Shown one piece after another: positions 28,690 to 37,264 of a stretch of 64,000 bases of DNA. The position numbers and the translations under genes are program-made. Position 1 is the first letter of the stretch. Each line of letters begins with the position of its first letter. The notes beneath the pieces were generated by a model, which saw only the letters and a list, made by a program, of their open reading frames with translations, searched no databases and was not told where the DNA came from. Source of the stretch: Vibrio sp. Isolate32 (GTDB taxonomy: Bacteria; Pseudomonadota; Gammaproteobacteria; Enterobacterales; Vibrionaceae); NCBI RefSeq assembly GCF_022397955.1, contig NZ_JAKEUQ010000016.1:2679-66678 (forward strand), read 5' to 3'.

Positions 28690-29841
28690 TTACTGCGACA
28701 ATTGTTGTTCTACCAAAGTCTTCCAGAACCCAACACCGTACTCCAGAATATTATCGTTGAAATCGTAGTGTGGGTTATGAAGCGCAGTGCCTCCACATTC
28801 ACCAACACCATTCCCAACTAACACATAACACCCTTTTACTTCGCGTAACATGAACGAGAAATCCTCACTTATGGTGAAGCGTTCACATGCTCCATTCACA
28901 TTCTCTTCACCAACAACCGCTTGTGCTGCTTTCACTGCGTGAGCAGTCTCTTCAGGCGTGTTAATCGTTGATAAGAAGCTGTTGTTGAAGTGGTATTGAT
29001 AATCAACACCTGCCGACATGCACTGGCCAGCGACGACACGCTCAATCGCTTTCTCAATCTTGTGTAATGCTTGATCGGTAAAGCTGCGAGTGTCACCAGA
29101 AATAGTCACTTGCGAAGGAATCACATTCACGGTGCCATTGGTAACAAAGTTAGTCACCGAGATAACCGCCGTCTCATCAATGGCGCTCAAATGACGCGAA
29201 ACGATAGTTTGCAGTGCTGTGACCACCTGAGCCCCAACCACAATCGGATCGGTTCCCATGTGTGGCATCGCCGCGTGGCCGCCCGTCGCTTTGATCACAA
29301 TTTCAAAACTACTTTCACTTGCCATAAGCGAGCTTGGACGAGTCACAAATTTACCTTCTGGGATACCCGGTAAGTTATGCATAGCGTAAATCGCATCCAT
29401 ATTCCAACGAGTGAACAAGCCATCAGCGATCATCGCTTTCGCTCCTGTGCCTCGCTCTTCATCTGGTTGGAAAATGAAGTACACAGTGCCATCGAATTGC
29501 TTACTGGTTGCTAACTCTTGCGCCGCACCCAGTAGCATTGCGGTATGGCCATCATGTCCACAAGCGTGCATTGCTCCTTCATGTTTTGAAGCGTGACAAA
29601 AAGTGTTCTGTTCATGAATGCGCAGTGCATCCATATCCGCACGTAAACCAATCGAGCGATCGCTTGTGCCATTTTTCAGAATTCCAAGCACACCTGTTCC
29701 GCCAATACCGCGTTGAACTTCAATGCCGAACTCTTCGAGCTTGTTCGCTACGAATTCAGATGTTATGAACTCTTCAGTACCGAATTCTGGGTACTGATGT
29801 AAATGGCGGCGCCATTCTGTAACGTTGGCAATGTTAGTCAT
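28690..29841 (-). CDS. M20-family amidohydrolase (hippurate hydrolase/aminoacylase type)
   Basis: A 383-residue M20D metallohydrolase that removes an acyl group from an N-acyl amino compound. The metal site is visible: ACGHDGHTAML (Cys and His), DEERGTGAKAMI (glutamates), and the later HNPHYDFND histidine. The dimerisation lid domain lies at about residues 180-295. The start ATG 29841 follows GGAGTTTCC. It is the distal gene of a leftward operon with M24 hydrolase, racemase-family and DMT genes, which suggests that it deacylates an intermediate or exogenous N-acyl diamino acid. E. coli ygeX-ygeY shows a comparable lyase/M20 pairing. Confidence 0.9.
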   Translation of the reverse strand: MTNIANVTEWRRHLHQYPEFGTEEFITSEFVANKLEEFGIEVQRGIGGTGVLGILKNGTSDRSIGLRADMDALRIHEQNTFCHASKHEGAMHACGHDGHTAMLLGAAQELATSKQFDGTVYFIFQPDEERGTGAKAMIADGLFTRWNMDAIYAMHNLPGIPEGKFVTRPSSLMASESSFEIVIKATGGHAAMPHMGTDPIVVGAQVVTALQTIVSRHLSAIDETAVISVTNFVTNGTVNVIPSQVTISGDTRSFTDQALHKIEKAIERVVAGQCMSAGVDYQYHFNNSFLSTINTPEETAHAVKAAQAVVGEENVNGACERFTISEDFSFMLREVKGCYVLVGNGVGECGGTALHNPHYDFNDNILEYGVGFWKTLVEQQLSQ

Positions 29842-29880
29842 GGAAACTCCAATAAATACTTAAAATTAAATTGTTAATAC

Positions 29881-30362
29881 ATGGTGCAAGTTGCACCGTA
29901 TTTTTCTGCAAGTTGAGCGCGTAAATGAGTCACCGACGCAAAGCTCAGCACACTCAATAGACAAATCAGGTGCCCGATGTTTACCCCTCTATCTTGAGAA
30001 GTAAACGGAGGAGCTAGCACTAACATGGTGACGCCATTTTCTCACAGTGAAATATGGTCCAACGAGAGAAACGAAAGAAAGCTAAACAAACCTTGGCCAA
30101 CGACACCGCACACCAACAACTTGAATAGATCGCTCCGATTAGCCCAACTCAACGCCAACTTCGGTTTGCTTTGAGTTTTCTTGTGGATCATTGCTTAGAA
30201 AATCAGGACTAAAGATAAAACAAAGAATGCCATCATGTAGCGTAGCCACACCAACAATCGCGCATCAATGGTTTGTAATGGCAAGGTAGCTAATGCGCCC
30301 TCTGAACCCCGTAACAACCCTACGCCAATTGCCGCTATCCAACCTTTAGTCACTGATTTCAT
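29881..30362 (-). pseudogene. Decayed third EamA/DMT transporter gene
   Basis: Starting at an ATG at 30362, only 3 bases past the intact DMT gene, the translation MKSVTKGWIAAIGVGLLRG matches the N-terminus of the paralogue at 31443-32408 (TVKGWIAAIFIGLLWG). A TAA follows after 55 residues. The same frame then continues the alignment (LSWANRSDLF, VGQGLFSFLSFLSLDHIS), meets a TGA and shows ENGV. It resumes as VNIGHLICLLSVLSFASVTH and LRAQLAEKYG. The second half of the gene is gone. It is thus a tandem duplicate with at least two stops, internal loss and truncation. Confidence 0.85.
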
Positions 30363-30365
30363 CAC

Positions 30366-31361
30366 TTAGCTCGCTTCTGGTGTTGCTTTTTTAACGCAAG
30401 CTAAATTTTCTGATGATTGTTCTTCCCGCTTTGTCTCAAACTTCGTGAACACGTAAAGTGCAACCACAATTAATGAAACAACGATGGTTTTACCCATTGC
30501 CATCTGTTCGCCAAGTGTTATAACGGCCACCAAGTAACCAACCAAAGGCATTAAGTTAAGAGCCATTGTCGCTTTCTCTACACCAATACGTTTGAAAGAG
30601 TACAACTGAATCAAGTAGCTACCACCAGAGATACCTGTACCTAGGAAAATAAGCAGCGCAATCAACAATGGGCTAGAGAATATGATGTAGATCTGAGATA
30701 GGTCCAACCCCATGGTGATCACAACAATAATGCCCATGACAGCAACCGAAATGTATTGGTACAGCATAGAAACAACTGAGCCATATTTATCTGCCAAACT
30801 CGCTCTCAAGTGAGCAGTCCATGCTAGAGCGAGCATAGAGCAAGTCACGTACACATAGCCTAACAACGGTGTACCGCCTTCGATGCTATTTGTTGGACCA
30901 ACACTCATCGCATAGATACATACTGCAGAGGCAATGAAAGCCCCCCACTGAATATTGTTCATGCGGAAGTTCATAAACATCATGCCAAAGAATACTGTCG
31001 CGAAAGGTTGCATGCCTTGAATAACACCGTTTTCGGTTGCACCGATATGAGAAAGAGAAAGGAAGTTAAATAACGAGAAAACACCTTGCCCTACGATGCC
31101 ACAAAGTGCAATGCGTCCAATATCTTTGGTATCGATCTTTAATGAAGAACCTAAATCAGCGCTCAAGCTTTTGCTACGTGATGTAAAAAAGAAAATGATG
31201 GAAAGGCCAATTACCGCAGTAACGTAGCGGAAAAATACCAATGTCATCGGGTCAACAGCCATAGAAAGTGGCTTTGATACCACCCCAGTTACGCCCCAGA
31301 TACAGGCTACAGCGATGGCAGCAGTCCATCCTAAAATTGTGTCTCTGTTTGTTGTGTTCAT
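30366..31361 (-). CDS. EamA/DMT-family transporter
   Basis: A 331-residue ten-helix transporter with two EamA repeats (AIAVACIWGVTGVVSKPLSM; ATENGVIQGMQPFATVFFGM; in the second half GTGISGGSYLIQLYSFKRIG). The start at ATG 31361 is supported by GGAAG nine bases upstream; the frame also offers an ATG at 31376. It is a clear paralogue of the next gene upstream and of the ruined gene just downstream, so the transporter was duplicated in tandem. It could import or export the amino compound handled by this operon; the direction is not clear. Confidence 0.88.
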   Translation of the reverse strand: MNTTNRDTILGWTAAIAVACIWGVTGVVSKPLSMAVDPMTLVFFRYVTAVIGLSIIFFFTSRSKSLSADLGSSLKIDTKDIGRIALCGIVGQGVFSLFNFLSLSHIGATENGVIQGMQPFATVFFGMMFMNFRMNNIQWGAFIASAVCIYAMSVGPTNSIEGGTPLLGYVYVTCSMLALAWTAHLRASLADKYGSVVSMLYQYISVAVMGIIVVITMGLDLSQIYIIFSSPLLIALLIFLGTGISGGSYLIQLYSFKRIGVEKATMALNLMPLVGYLVAVITLGEQMAMGKTIVVSLIVVALYVFTKFETKREEQSSENLACVKKATPEAS

Positions 31362-31442
31362 CTGTCTATCTTCCATAACTTTTGATAACGGCGGTGCAGA
31401 ACACCGCCTGAATACTGATGATTTACATATAAAAACTAGTGG

Positions 31443-32408
31443 TTAATTCGCTTCTGTCGCCGTTTTCAGCTGAGGCGTTTTTTTCTTCACCTTGCCAAAT
31501 TTCATGAACATCATCATCGAACCAATAACCACGGCTATCGCAAGTAATCGCATTGGTGTTACCGCTTCACCGAGAGCAAACACAGCCAGGACAAAAGAAG
31601 ACAGAGGCATCAAGTTAAGTGCCATACCCGTTCCGTCTACGCCAACACGTTCCATTGCGTAGATGTAAATCAGGTAACTAATACCAGAGATACCGACGCC
31701 TAGAATCGCAATACAGAGCATACGAAGTGGAGAGCTAAAGATGCCTAGCGCTGAAGAGAAATCGGCGCCGACAACCAATAGGTAAAGACCGAAGCCAATT
31801 GCCGCAAAAACAAACTGGTGATACATCGTCGCCACTGAACCATATTTCTCAGCAAGCTTGGCACGAGCGTAAGCCATCGTAGAGAAGCTCGCGGCACTAC
31901 CAAGACAGATCAAATGACCAATGTTAAACCCGCTGCCTTCAACAGAAGGATCCATTACCAAAATAGTGACACCAACGAAGGCGCCAACGGCTGCCAAAAT
32001 TTGTAGTGGTGTAAAACGCTCGCCGTGGCGAAGGAAACCAACACACAAAATGATGATTGGGATAAGGCCTTGGATCACGCCGTTTTCTGAAGCGGTAATG
32101 TAATCAAGAGATAGGAACGATAGAAAACTGAAAGCACCTTGACCAATAATGCCGCAACATGCCGCCCAGAAGATGTCGTGTCGGTTTGCCCAATTAAGTT
32201 TAAAATCGACTTTTTTCTGTGGTTTACCCATCGCATTGCTGACTTGGATAATCACAAACAGAGTAATGAAAGCTACGGTATAGCGAACCCATACCAAGAC
32301 TTGTGCGTCCATTACTTCTAAAATAGGTGTCCCTACGATCCATGGAATACCCCATAACAGGCCAATGAAAATAGCCGCAATCCAACCTTTTACTGTATTA
32401 CTCATCAT
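31443..32408 (-). CDS. EamA/DMT-family transporter
   Basis: A 321-residue transporter beginning MMSNTVKGWIAAIFIGLLWG, with ten membrane helices, the conserved SENGVIQGLIPIIILCVGFL stretch and a basic tail (GKVKKKTPQLK). It is a close paralogue of the neighbour at 30366-31361. The start at 32408 sits seven bases after AAGGAA. An open frame continues back to 32519, but that overlaps the racemase-family gene. The 20-base gap to that upstream gene indicates cotranscription. The substrate is unknown. Confidence 0.88.
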   Translation of the reverse strand: MMSNTVKGWIAAIFIGLLWGIPWIVGTPILEVMDAQVLVWVRYTVAFITLFVIIQVSNAMGKPQKKVDFKLNWANRHDIFWAACCGIIGQGAFSFLSFLSLDYITASENGVIQGLIPIIILCVGFLRHGERFTPLQILAAVGAFVGVTILVMDPSVEGSGFNIGHLICLGSAASFSTMAYARAKLAEKYGSVATMYHQFVFAAIGFGLYLLVVGADFSSALGIFSSPLRMLCIAILGVGISGISYLIYIYAMERVGVDGTGMALNLMPLSSFVLAVFALGEAVTPMRLLAIAVVIGSMMMFMKFGKVKKKTPQLKTATEAN

Positions 32409-32428
32409 TAAATTCCTTTCATTCGTTG

Positions 32429-33199
32429 CTATTGATTGAGCAATTGTCCGTAACCTGGACATTGAGCTTTGTTGCCAACTAAGTGCATGCAGTGCCAGAA
32501 CATCGCAGAGTTGCTGCACACGACTGGGACACCAAATCGGTCTTCTATCTCTTGAATGTGGTCAAGAACACGAAGGTTGGTGCAAGACATAAACACCACA
32601 TCAGCACCAGAGTTAGGTAACATTTTGTTCAACGCTTCCATCATCGATTCCTTTGAAACCGTCGTGATGTCAGTGTCTTTCTCAATGCCAAGTGAACCTA
32701 AAACAGGAACTTCAAAGCCAGCGGCAGTCAGTTGTTGATAAAGAGGGAAATTCACTTCTGTTGGGTAAGGGGAAAACACAGCAACTTTTTTTGCACCCAA
32801 GTGCTTAAATGCGGCTTGAGCAGCTGTCCATGGATTGGTGGCGGGAATATCACCGCGATTTTGTGTAAGAAGGTTAGCGACTTTTTCTTCACCGATAATG
32901 ATAGAGGCTGAAGTGCAACCAAACGCCATGACATCCATGGGTAAACCCGTCGCTATCAGATCTGATGCTTCGCTGATCCCAACCGCAATTTGGTCGAGCG
33001 CTTCTGGAGTCATTTCGCTGCTGTAATAAACACGGGAGCTAAACACTCCTGCTTGTCTACCCAGTAATTTTGCCCAGTCCATCTCTAAAGAGTGGTCAGT
33101 ACTTAGTTGCACTAAACCGATATGAACTCGACCAATCCTTGGGGCCTGAACATGCTGTAATGGGATTTCAAATTGTCGAAACTGTTCTATTGTTTGCAT
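32429..33199 (-). CDS. Asp/Glu racemase-superfamily protein (maleate isomerase/arylmalonate decarboxylase/EutA type)
   Basis: A 256-residue protein with the two catalytic cysteines of the cofactor-independent racemase superfamily, the first in VMAFGCTSASIIIG and the second in VVFMSCTNLRVLD. The wording of both motifs (GCTSAS, SCTNLR) is that of the maleate isomerase, arylmalonate decarboxylase and EutA branch rather than true aspartate racemases. EutA belongs to ectoine-utilisation clusters. It lies between the M24 hydrolase and the DMT transporters in one operon. The reaction cannot be fixed from sequence. Confidence 0.85.
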   Translation of the reverse strand: MQTIEQFRQFEIPLQHVQAPRIGRVHIGLVQLSTDHSLEMDWAKLLGRQAGVFSSRVYYSSEMTPEALDQIAVGISEASDLIATGLPMDVMAFGCTSASIIIGEEKVANLLTQNRGDIPATNPWTAAQAAFKHLGAKKVAVFSPYPTEVNFPLYQQLTAAGFEVPVLGSLGIEKDTDITTVSKESMMEALNKMLPNSGADVVFMSCTNLRVLDHIQEIEDRFGVPVVCSNSAMFWHCMHLVGNKAQCPGYGQLLNQ

Positions 33200-33279
33200 G
33201 AGAAACTCGTATTTTTATAGTTTTTGTATGCTGACTCCGAAGTCCAGAGTCAGCTTTTGTAGGGGTGTTGAATCTGGAG

Positions 33280-34443
33280 TTAAATAATGATCAGTTCTGG
33301 TTCAGCTCGTTCGCTCAACCATTCAGCGCCGTCTTCAGTGATCACGATATTCTCCTCGTGAACCATTGACTTACCTGGTGCGTAAACCATGCCCGGTTCT
33401 AGCGTCATCACCATACCTGGCTTAAGTACTGTATTGTCGGTGGCCGTGTTAGACGGGCGCTCTGTGAGCTCCATACCCAAACCATGACCAAGACGACCAA
33501 CGTCGTTACCCAGTGCACCATTCGCTTCTAGTACTCCCCACATCGCGTTGTAGATGTCAGTCGTGGTTGCGCCCGGTTTCGCAGCCTCGAAGCCTTTCGT
33601 GGTCGCTTCGTAAGTAGCACGGTATGCCGCTTTGGTTTGCTCACTTGCATGACCAAATGCCCAGTTACGGTCGAAATCGGAGAAATAACCATCGCGTACA
33701 GCACCCGTATCTATGATCAACACATCTCCCGGTTCAATGATGCGATCAGTCGGGCCCATAATGATGCTGTCATAACCATCTGGCCCTGAGCCTGCGATGA
33801 TGTAAGGGCATTCGTCCGCACCTTCTAACAACATATCGATACGGAACTGTTTACAGATTTCACGCTCGGTCATGCCAGCTTTTGCGTAACCCGGAATCTT
33901 GCTAAACCCAACGTTAGTAATGCGGCAGATTTCGCGAGTTTTCTCGATTTCAGCTTGTGATTTGATCTGACGTAGCTCATGCATCGCTAAAGACACATCC
34001 ACAAAATCTTTCTTAACCATAGTGGTTAATTTGAGGTAGTTGTTCACTGGCATACGTAAGTGAGACTCAATACCTAATGTCGCGCCAACTCTGCCATGAC
34101 GACAAGGTAAAGAGTTCAACGCGCTTGCAACTAAGCTAATACCGTCATCTTCAGGACGTGGAGAAGGCCAAGTAATAATGTTGTCAACCCATGTTCCCGC
34201 CATACCACTTGCTCCTATTTCAGGAACAATCGCAATTGGCTTTCCTTCTGCAGGAACGATGACAAACCATGGACGAGTTGGGCTGTGCCAAAACTGAGTG
34301 TGGAAGCCAGTGAAGTAGCGAACGTTTGGCTCGGTTGTGAAAATCATCGCATCCAGATTCATCTCATGCATGACTTTTTGAGCGCGTGATGTTCTGTGTT
34401 CAAACTCAGCCTGTTCAAAGCCGCGGTTTAGGTAGTTAGTCAT
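33280..34443 (-). CDS. M24-family metallohydrolase (Xaa-Pro peptidase/creatinase/ectoine-hydrolase fold)
   Basis: A 387-residue pita-bread-fold protein with an N-terminal creatinase domain (residues 1-160) and the five dinuclear-metal ligands in the C-terminal domain: LIIDTGAVRDGYFSDFDR (two aspartates), GHGLGMELTE (His), MTLEPGM (Glu) and VHEENIVIT (Glu). Family members are aminopeptidase P, creatinase and ectoine hydrolase (DoeA/EutD). The company of an EutA-like racemase-fold protein and an amidohydrolase favours a ring- or amide-opening hydrolase of a small amino compound over a peptidase. It is the first gene of the leftward operon. Start ATG 34443 behind GAGGTTCCA. Confidence 0.88.
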   Translation of the reverse strand: MTNYLNRGFEQAEFEHRTSRAQKVMHEMNLDAMIFTTEPNVRYFTGFHTQFWHSPTRPWFVIVPAEGKPIAIVPEIGASGMAGTWVDNIITWPSPRPEDDGISLVASALNSLPCRHGRVGATLGIESHLRMPVNNYLKLTTMVKKDFVDVSLAMHELRQIKSQAEIEKTREICRITNVGFSKIPGYAKAGMTEREICKQFRIDMLLEGADECPYIIAGSGPDGYDSIIMGPTDRIIEPGDVLIIDTGAVRDGYFSDFDRNWAFGHASEQTKAAYRATYEATTKGFEAAKPGATTTDIYNAMWGVLEANGALGNDVGRLGHGLGMELTERPSNTATDNTVLKPGMVMTLEPGMVYAPGKSMVHEENIVITEDGAEWLSERAEPELIII

Positions 34444-34785
34444 TGGAACCTCTAATTATTGTATTTAGGTAGGCACTTCTGCTGCTCTTCACAACCAGTA
34501 ACCAACCCTGTAGTTCAATTTTGTTTACGTTACGTCGAGCATCTTACTGACATTTCAGTCAAATAATGTGACCATGATCTTACAGTCAACTATAGTGATC
34601 TGAGATTGACCAAAACTGGAGTTATTGTTGATTTTGATCAATTTTGGACACTTATTTGTAACTTTGCGCTTGTTCGGGAGGCGGATATATAGTTTCATAG
34701 TTACATAAAGTTAATTGGCAACTTGAAAATCTTTGAGTAACCAAAGATAATGACTGGCAATTAAAGTTAACAACAGTGGTCTAAA
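34444..34785. other. Divergent promoter region of the amino-compound locus
   Basis: 342 bases separate the M24-led operon from the regulator gene. It contains an FNR-type box (annotated separately), is AT-rich, and has no convincing small gene. GGACACTT and AGTCAAATAATG-like segments recur only loosely. Confidence 0.5.
34628..34641. promoter_or_regulatory. FNR-type box
   Basis: TTGATTTTGATCAA matches the FNR consensus (TTGAT, four bases, ATCAA) perfectly on both halves. It lies about 145 bases upstream of the regulator gene and 185 upstream of the M24 gene, so either operon could respond to oxygen limitation. The match is by sequence only. Confidence 0.55.
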
Positions 34786-35475
34786 ATGAACGCATCAGCA
34801 TATAAATCGTTTAACGTAGAATTCACCGACAATGACAGAGAGCATCTCGCACTGAACTTTCGCTTAGCCGAGACCATTGCCGACTTTATAGGTCCGCATT
34901 GTGAGGTTGTGATTCACTCATTCGAGAACTTTGAAAAGTCAGTGGTGAAGATTGTGAACGGACACCATACCGGGAGAAATGTAGGGTCACCTATTACCGA
35001 TTTGGGTCTAAAAATGTTGAGTGTGTTTGAGATCACTGGTGACGTGACACCAAAAAGTTATTTCACCACCAGTAAAGACGGGGCATTGCTTAAGTCTACG
35101 ACCTGTGTGTTGGCAGGAGACAGTGGCAAACCAATCGGGCTGTTCTGTATCAATATGAACTTGTCTCACCCGTTTCCTGAGATCATAAAAACTTTAATGC
35201 CAGACATGGCTCATGCCCCTGTGGGCGTGCATGAGAACTTTGGAGCTTCAACAACGGAAATGATTGAGCAAGCGCTTGATCATGCCATTTTTGAAGTCGA
35301 CAACGATGAGTCAGTTAACTTAAAAGGTCGAAACAAAGCCATCACCAAGCTATTGCTTGAGAACGGTATTTTCGAATTAAAAGAGGCGACAGCATTCGTA
35401 TCTGAGCGTCTTGGTATTACTCGCCACGCTATTTACAAATACATACGCGAGTTTAGAGCTATAGAAATCATATAA
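34786..35475 (+). CDS. YheO/DauR-type transcriptional regulator (PAS_6 plus HTH)
   Basis: A 229-residue protein with an N-terminal YheO-like PAS domain (residues 20-135: ADFIGPHCEVVIHSFENFEK, KPIGLFCINMNLSHPF) and a C-terminal helix-turn-helix (AITKLLLENGIFELKEA, VSERLGITRHAIYKYIREFR). The family includes DauR, the repressor of D-arginine catabolism in Pseudomonas. It is divergent from the M24 operon and 11 bases upstream of a RidA gene, so it is very likely the regulator of this amino-compound locus. Start ATG 34786. Confidence 0.9.
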   Translation: MNASAYKSFNVEFTDNDREHLALNFRLAETIADFIGPHCEVVIHSFENFEKSVVKIVNGHHTGRNVGSPITDLGLKMLSVFEITGDVTPKSYFTTSKDGALLKSTTCVLAGDSGKPIGLFCINMNLSHPFPEIIKTLMPDMAHAPVGVHENFGASTTEMIEQALDHAIFEVDNDESVNLKGRNKAITKLLLENGIFELKEATAFVSERLGITRHAIYKYIREFRAIEII

Positions 35476-35486
35476 AGAGAAATGAA

Positions 35487-35870
35487 ATGAAAACAAAAAT
35501 CCAAACAGATCTAGCACCAGCAGCAATCGGCCCTTACTCTCAAGGTATCGCATTCCAAGGCCTAATCTTCACTTCAGGTCAATTACCGCTTGACGCAAAA
35601 ACAATGGCGTTTGTTGAAGGTGGCATCAAAGAGCAAGCTCGTATGTCATTAGAAAATCTGAAAGCAGTTTTGGAACAAAGTGGTGGTTCACTGGATACCG
35701 TTATTAAAACCACATGTTTCCTATCTGATATGGAAAACTTCGTTGCATTTAACGAGGTGTACACGGAAGTATTTGGTACAGAGAACGCACCTGCACGCTC
35801 TTGTGTTGAAGCAGCTCGTCTACCAAAAGACGCATTAGTTGAAGTAGAAGCGATCGCTTACATCAACTAA
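35487..35870 (+). CDS. RidA-family enamine/imine deaminase
   Basis: A 127-residue RidA protein that hydrolyses reactive enamine and imine intermediates released by PLP lyases. The family pattern is complete: APAAIGPYSQGI, FTSGQLPLD, ENLKAVLEQSGGSLDTVIKT and the arginine in APARSCVEAARLPKDALVEVEAIAY. It lies between the DauR-like regulator and diaminopropionate ammonia-lyase, a PLP enzyme that makes just such intermediates, so it probably protects against its 2-aminoacrylate. Start ATG 35487. Confidence 0.95.
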   Translation: MKTKIQTDLAPAAIGPYSQGIAFQGLIFTSGQLPLDAKTMAFVEGGIKEQARMSLENLKAVLEQSGGSLDTVIKTTCFLSDMENFVAFNEVYTEVFGTENAPARSCVEAARLPKDALVEVEAIAYIN

Positions 35871-35935
35871 TCACGAACCGTTTTAATTGAAGACGTATAG
35901 CTAAATCCAATAACGTAAAGCTATAACAACAAAAC

Positions 35936-35963
35936 AAGGTCATTGAGCATCGTTGATGACCTT
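35936..35963 (+). terminator. Hairpin after ridA
   Basis: AAGGTCAT and ATGACCTT arms with a 12-base loop, followed by TAATT. It is a weak terminator or attenuator in front of the lyase gene. Confidence 0.4.
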
Positions 35964-35994
35964 TAATTCCTCCGCCTGTATCTAAGTGTGCCCT

Positions 35995-37173
35995 ATGTTA
36001 AAACTATCAAAAAATTCATTCTACACTGGTCAAGTCTGCGAACTGTTTACCGCTTCTCAAGCGCAACAAGCGCGTGAGTTTCACCGACAGATCGAAGGCT
36101 ACCAACCCACTCCGCTCGTGTCTCTTCCACATCTTGCTAAGCAGCTTGGTGTTAAAGCGATTCTAGTTAAAGACGAATCAAAGCGCTTCGGTTTAAATGC
36201 GTTCAAGGTACTCGGTGGTTCTTACGCTCTCGGTCGCCAATTGGCAAAACACCTTGGTATTGATATCTCTGAGATCAACCTTAAGACGGTGGCTTCAAAG
36301 CTAGAAAAACCACTTATTTTCACCACGGCAACCGCAGGCAACCATGGTACAGGTGTCGCTTGGGCAGCTCGTGAAATGGGCCAAAAAGCCGTGGTTTACA
36401 TGCCAAAAGGTTCGTCTCAAGCAAGCGTTAACCGTATTCAAGGTCTAGGCGCTGAATGTATCGTGACAGAAGTGAACTACGACGATACGGTTCGCATGGC
36501 GAACCAAACCGCTCATGACAACGGTTGGATGCTAGTTCAAGACACAGCATGGGATGGTTATGAAGAGATCCCAACGTGGATTTCTCAAGGCTACATGACA
36601 ATGGCAGATGAAGCTGTTGAGCAAGCTCACGCATTAGAGTTCGGCGCTCCCACTCACGTTCTTCTGCAAGCTGGGGTAGGCGCAATGGCAGGTGGTGTGT
36701 TAGGTTACCTTGCAGACAAACTGGGGGCTGACACCTTTGAAACCATCATTGCGGAACCAGCAGCGGCAGATTGCATTTTCCGATCCGGCGAGAAAGGTGA
36801 AATGGTTAATGTAACGGGCGAAATGAATTCCATCATGGCAGGCCTTGCTTGCGGTGAACCAAACCCAGTAACGTGGCCTGTACTGCGCGATTGCAGCAAT
36901 CACTTTGTTTCGGTTGACGACAATATTTCAGCAACGGGTATGCGTATCCTTGGCAACCCACTTAGCGGTGATGAGCAATTGATCAGTGGTGAATCTGGCG
37001 CTATCACACTTGGTTTACTTTACACGTTATGTCGTGAAGGTGCAGACCAAGCAGTACGTGATGAGCTAGGTTTAAACCAAGACGCAACCATCATGTTATT
37101 TAGCACTGAAGGTGATACCAACCAACCGCGATATCGCGACATTGTTTGGAACGGCTTGCACCACTCTAACTAA
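35995..37173 (+). CDS. dpaL: Diaminopropionate ammonia-lyase
   Basis: A 392-residue fold-type II PLP enzyme that converts 2,3-diaminopropionate (either isomer, in the E. coli YgeX enzyme) to pyruvate and two ammonia. The PLP lysine is Lys71 in RFGLNAFKVLGG. The phosphate loop is ATAGNHGTGVAW, and GVGAMAGGVLGYL and FSTEGDTNQ are typical of the family. The start is taken as ATG 35995 in preference to GTG 35986; there is no strong ribosome site. With the upstream RidA it makes a nitrogen- and pyruvate-releasing endpoint for the amino-compound locus. A terminator follows at 37201. Confidence 0.93.
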   Translation: MLKLSKNSFYTGQVCELFTASQAQQAREFHRQIEGYQPTPLVSLPHLAKQLGVKAILVKDESKRFGLNAFKVLGGSYALGRQLAKHLGIDISEINLKTVASKLEKPLIFTTATAGNHGTGVAWAAREMGQKAVVYMPKGSSQASVNRIQGLGAECIVTEVNYDDTVRMANQTAHDNGWMLVQDTAWDGYEEIPTWISQGYMTMADEAVEQAHALEFGAPTHVLLQAGVGAMAGGVLGYLADKLGADTFETIIAEPAAADCIFRSGEKGEMVNVTGEMNSIMAGLACGEPNPVTWPVLRDCSNHFVSVDDNISATGMRILGNPLSGDEQLISGESGAITLGLLYTLCREGADQAVRDELGLNQDATIMLFSTEGDTNQPRYRDIVWNGLHHSN

Positions 37174-37200
37174 CTCAAAGACGCCCCAACTCGAATGACC

Positions 37201-37225
37201 AAGCCACAGCAAAATGCTGTGGCTT
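37201..37225. terminator. Terminator after dpaL
   Basis: AAGCCACAGC, loop AAAAT, then GCTGTGGCTT and TTCTTT. Confidence 0.88.
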
Positions 37226-37264
37226 TTCTTTATCTGGTTGTATCAATACCGCTAACTGTCGTCG

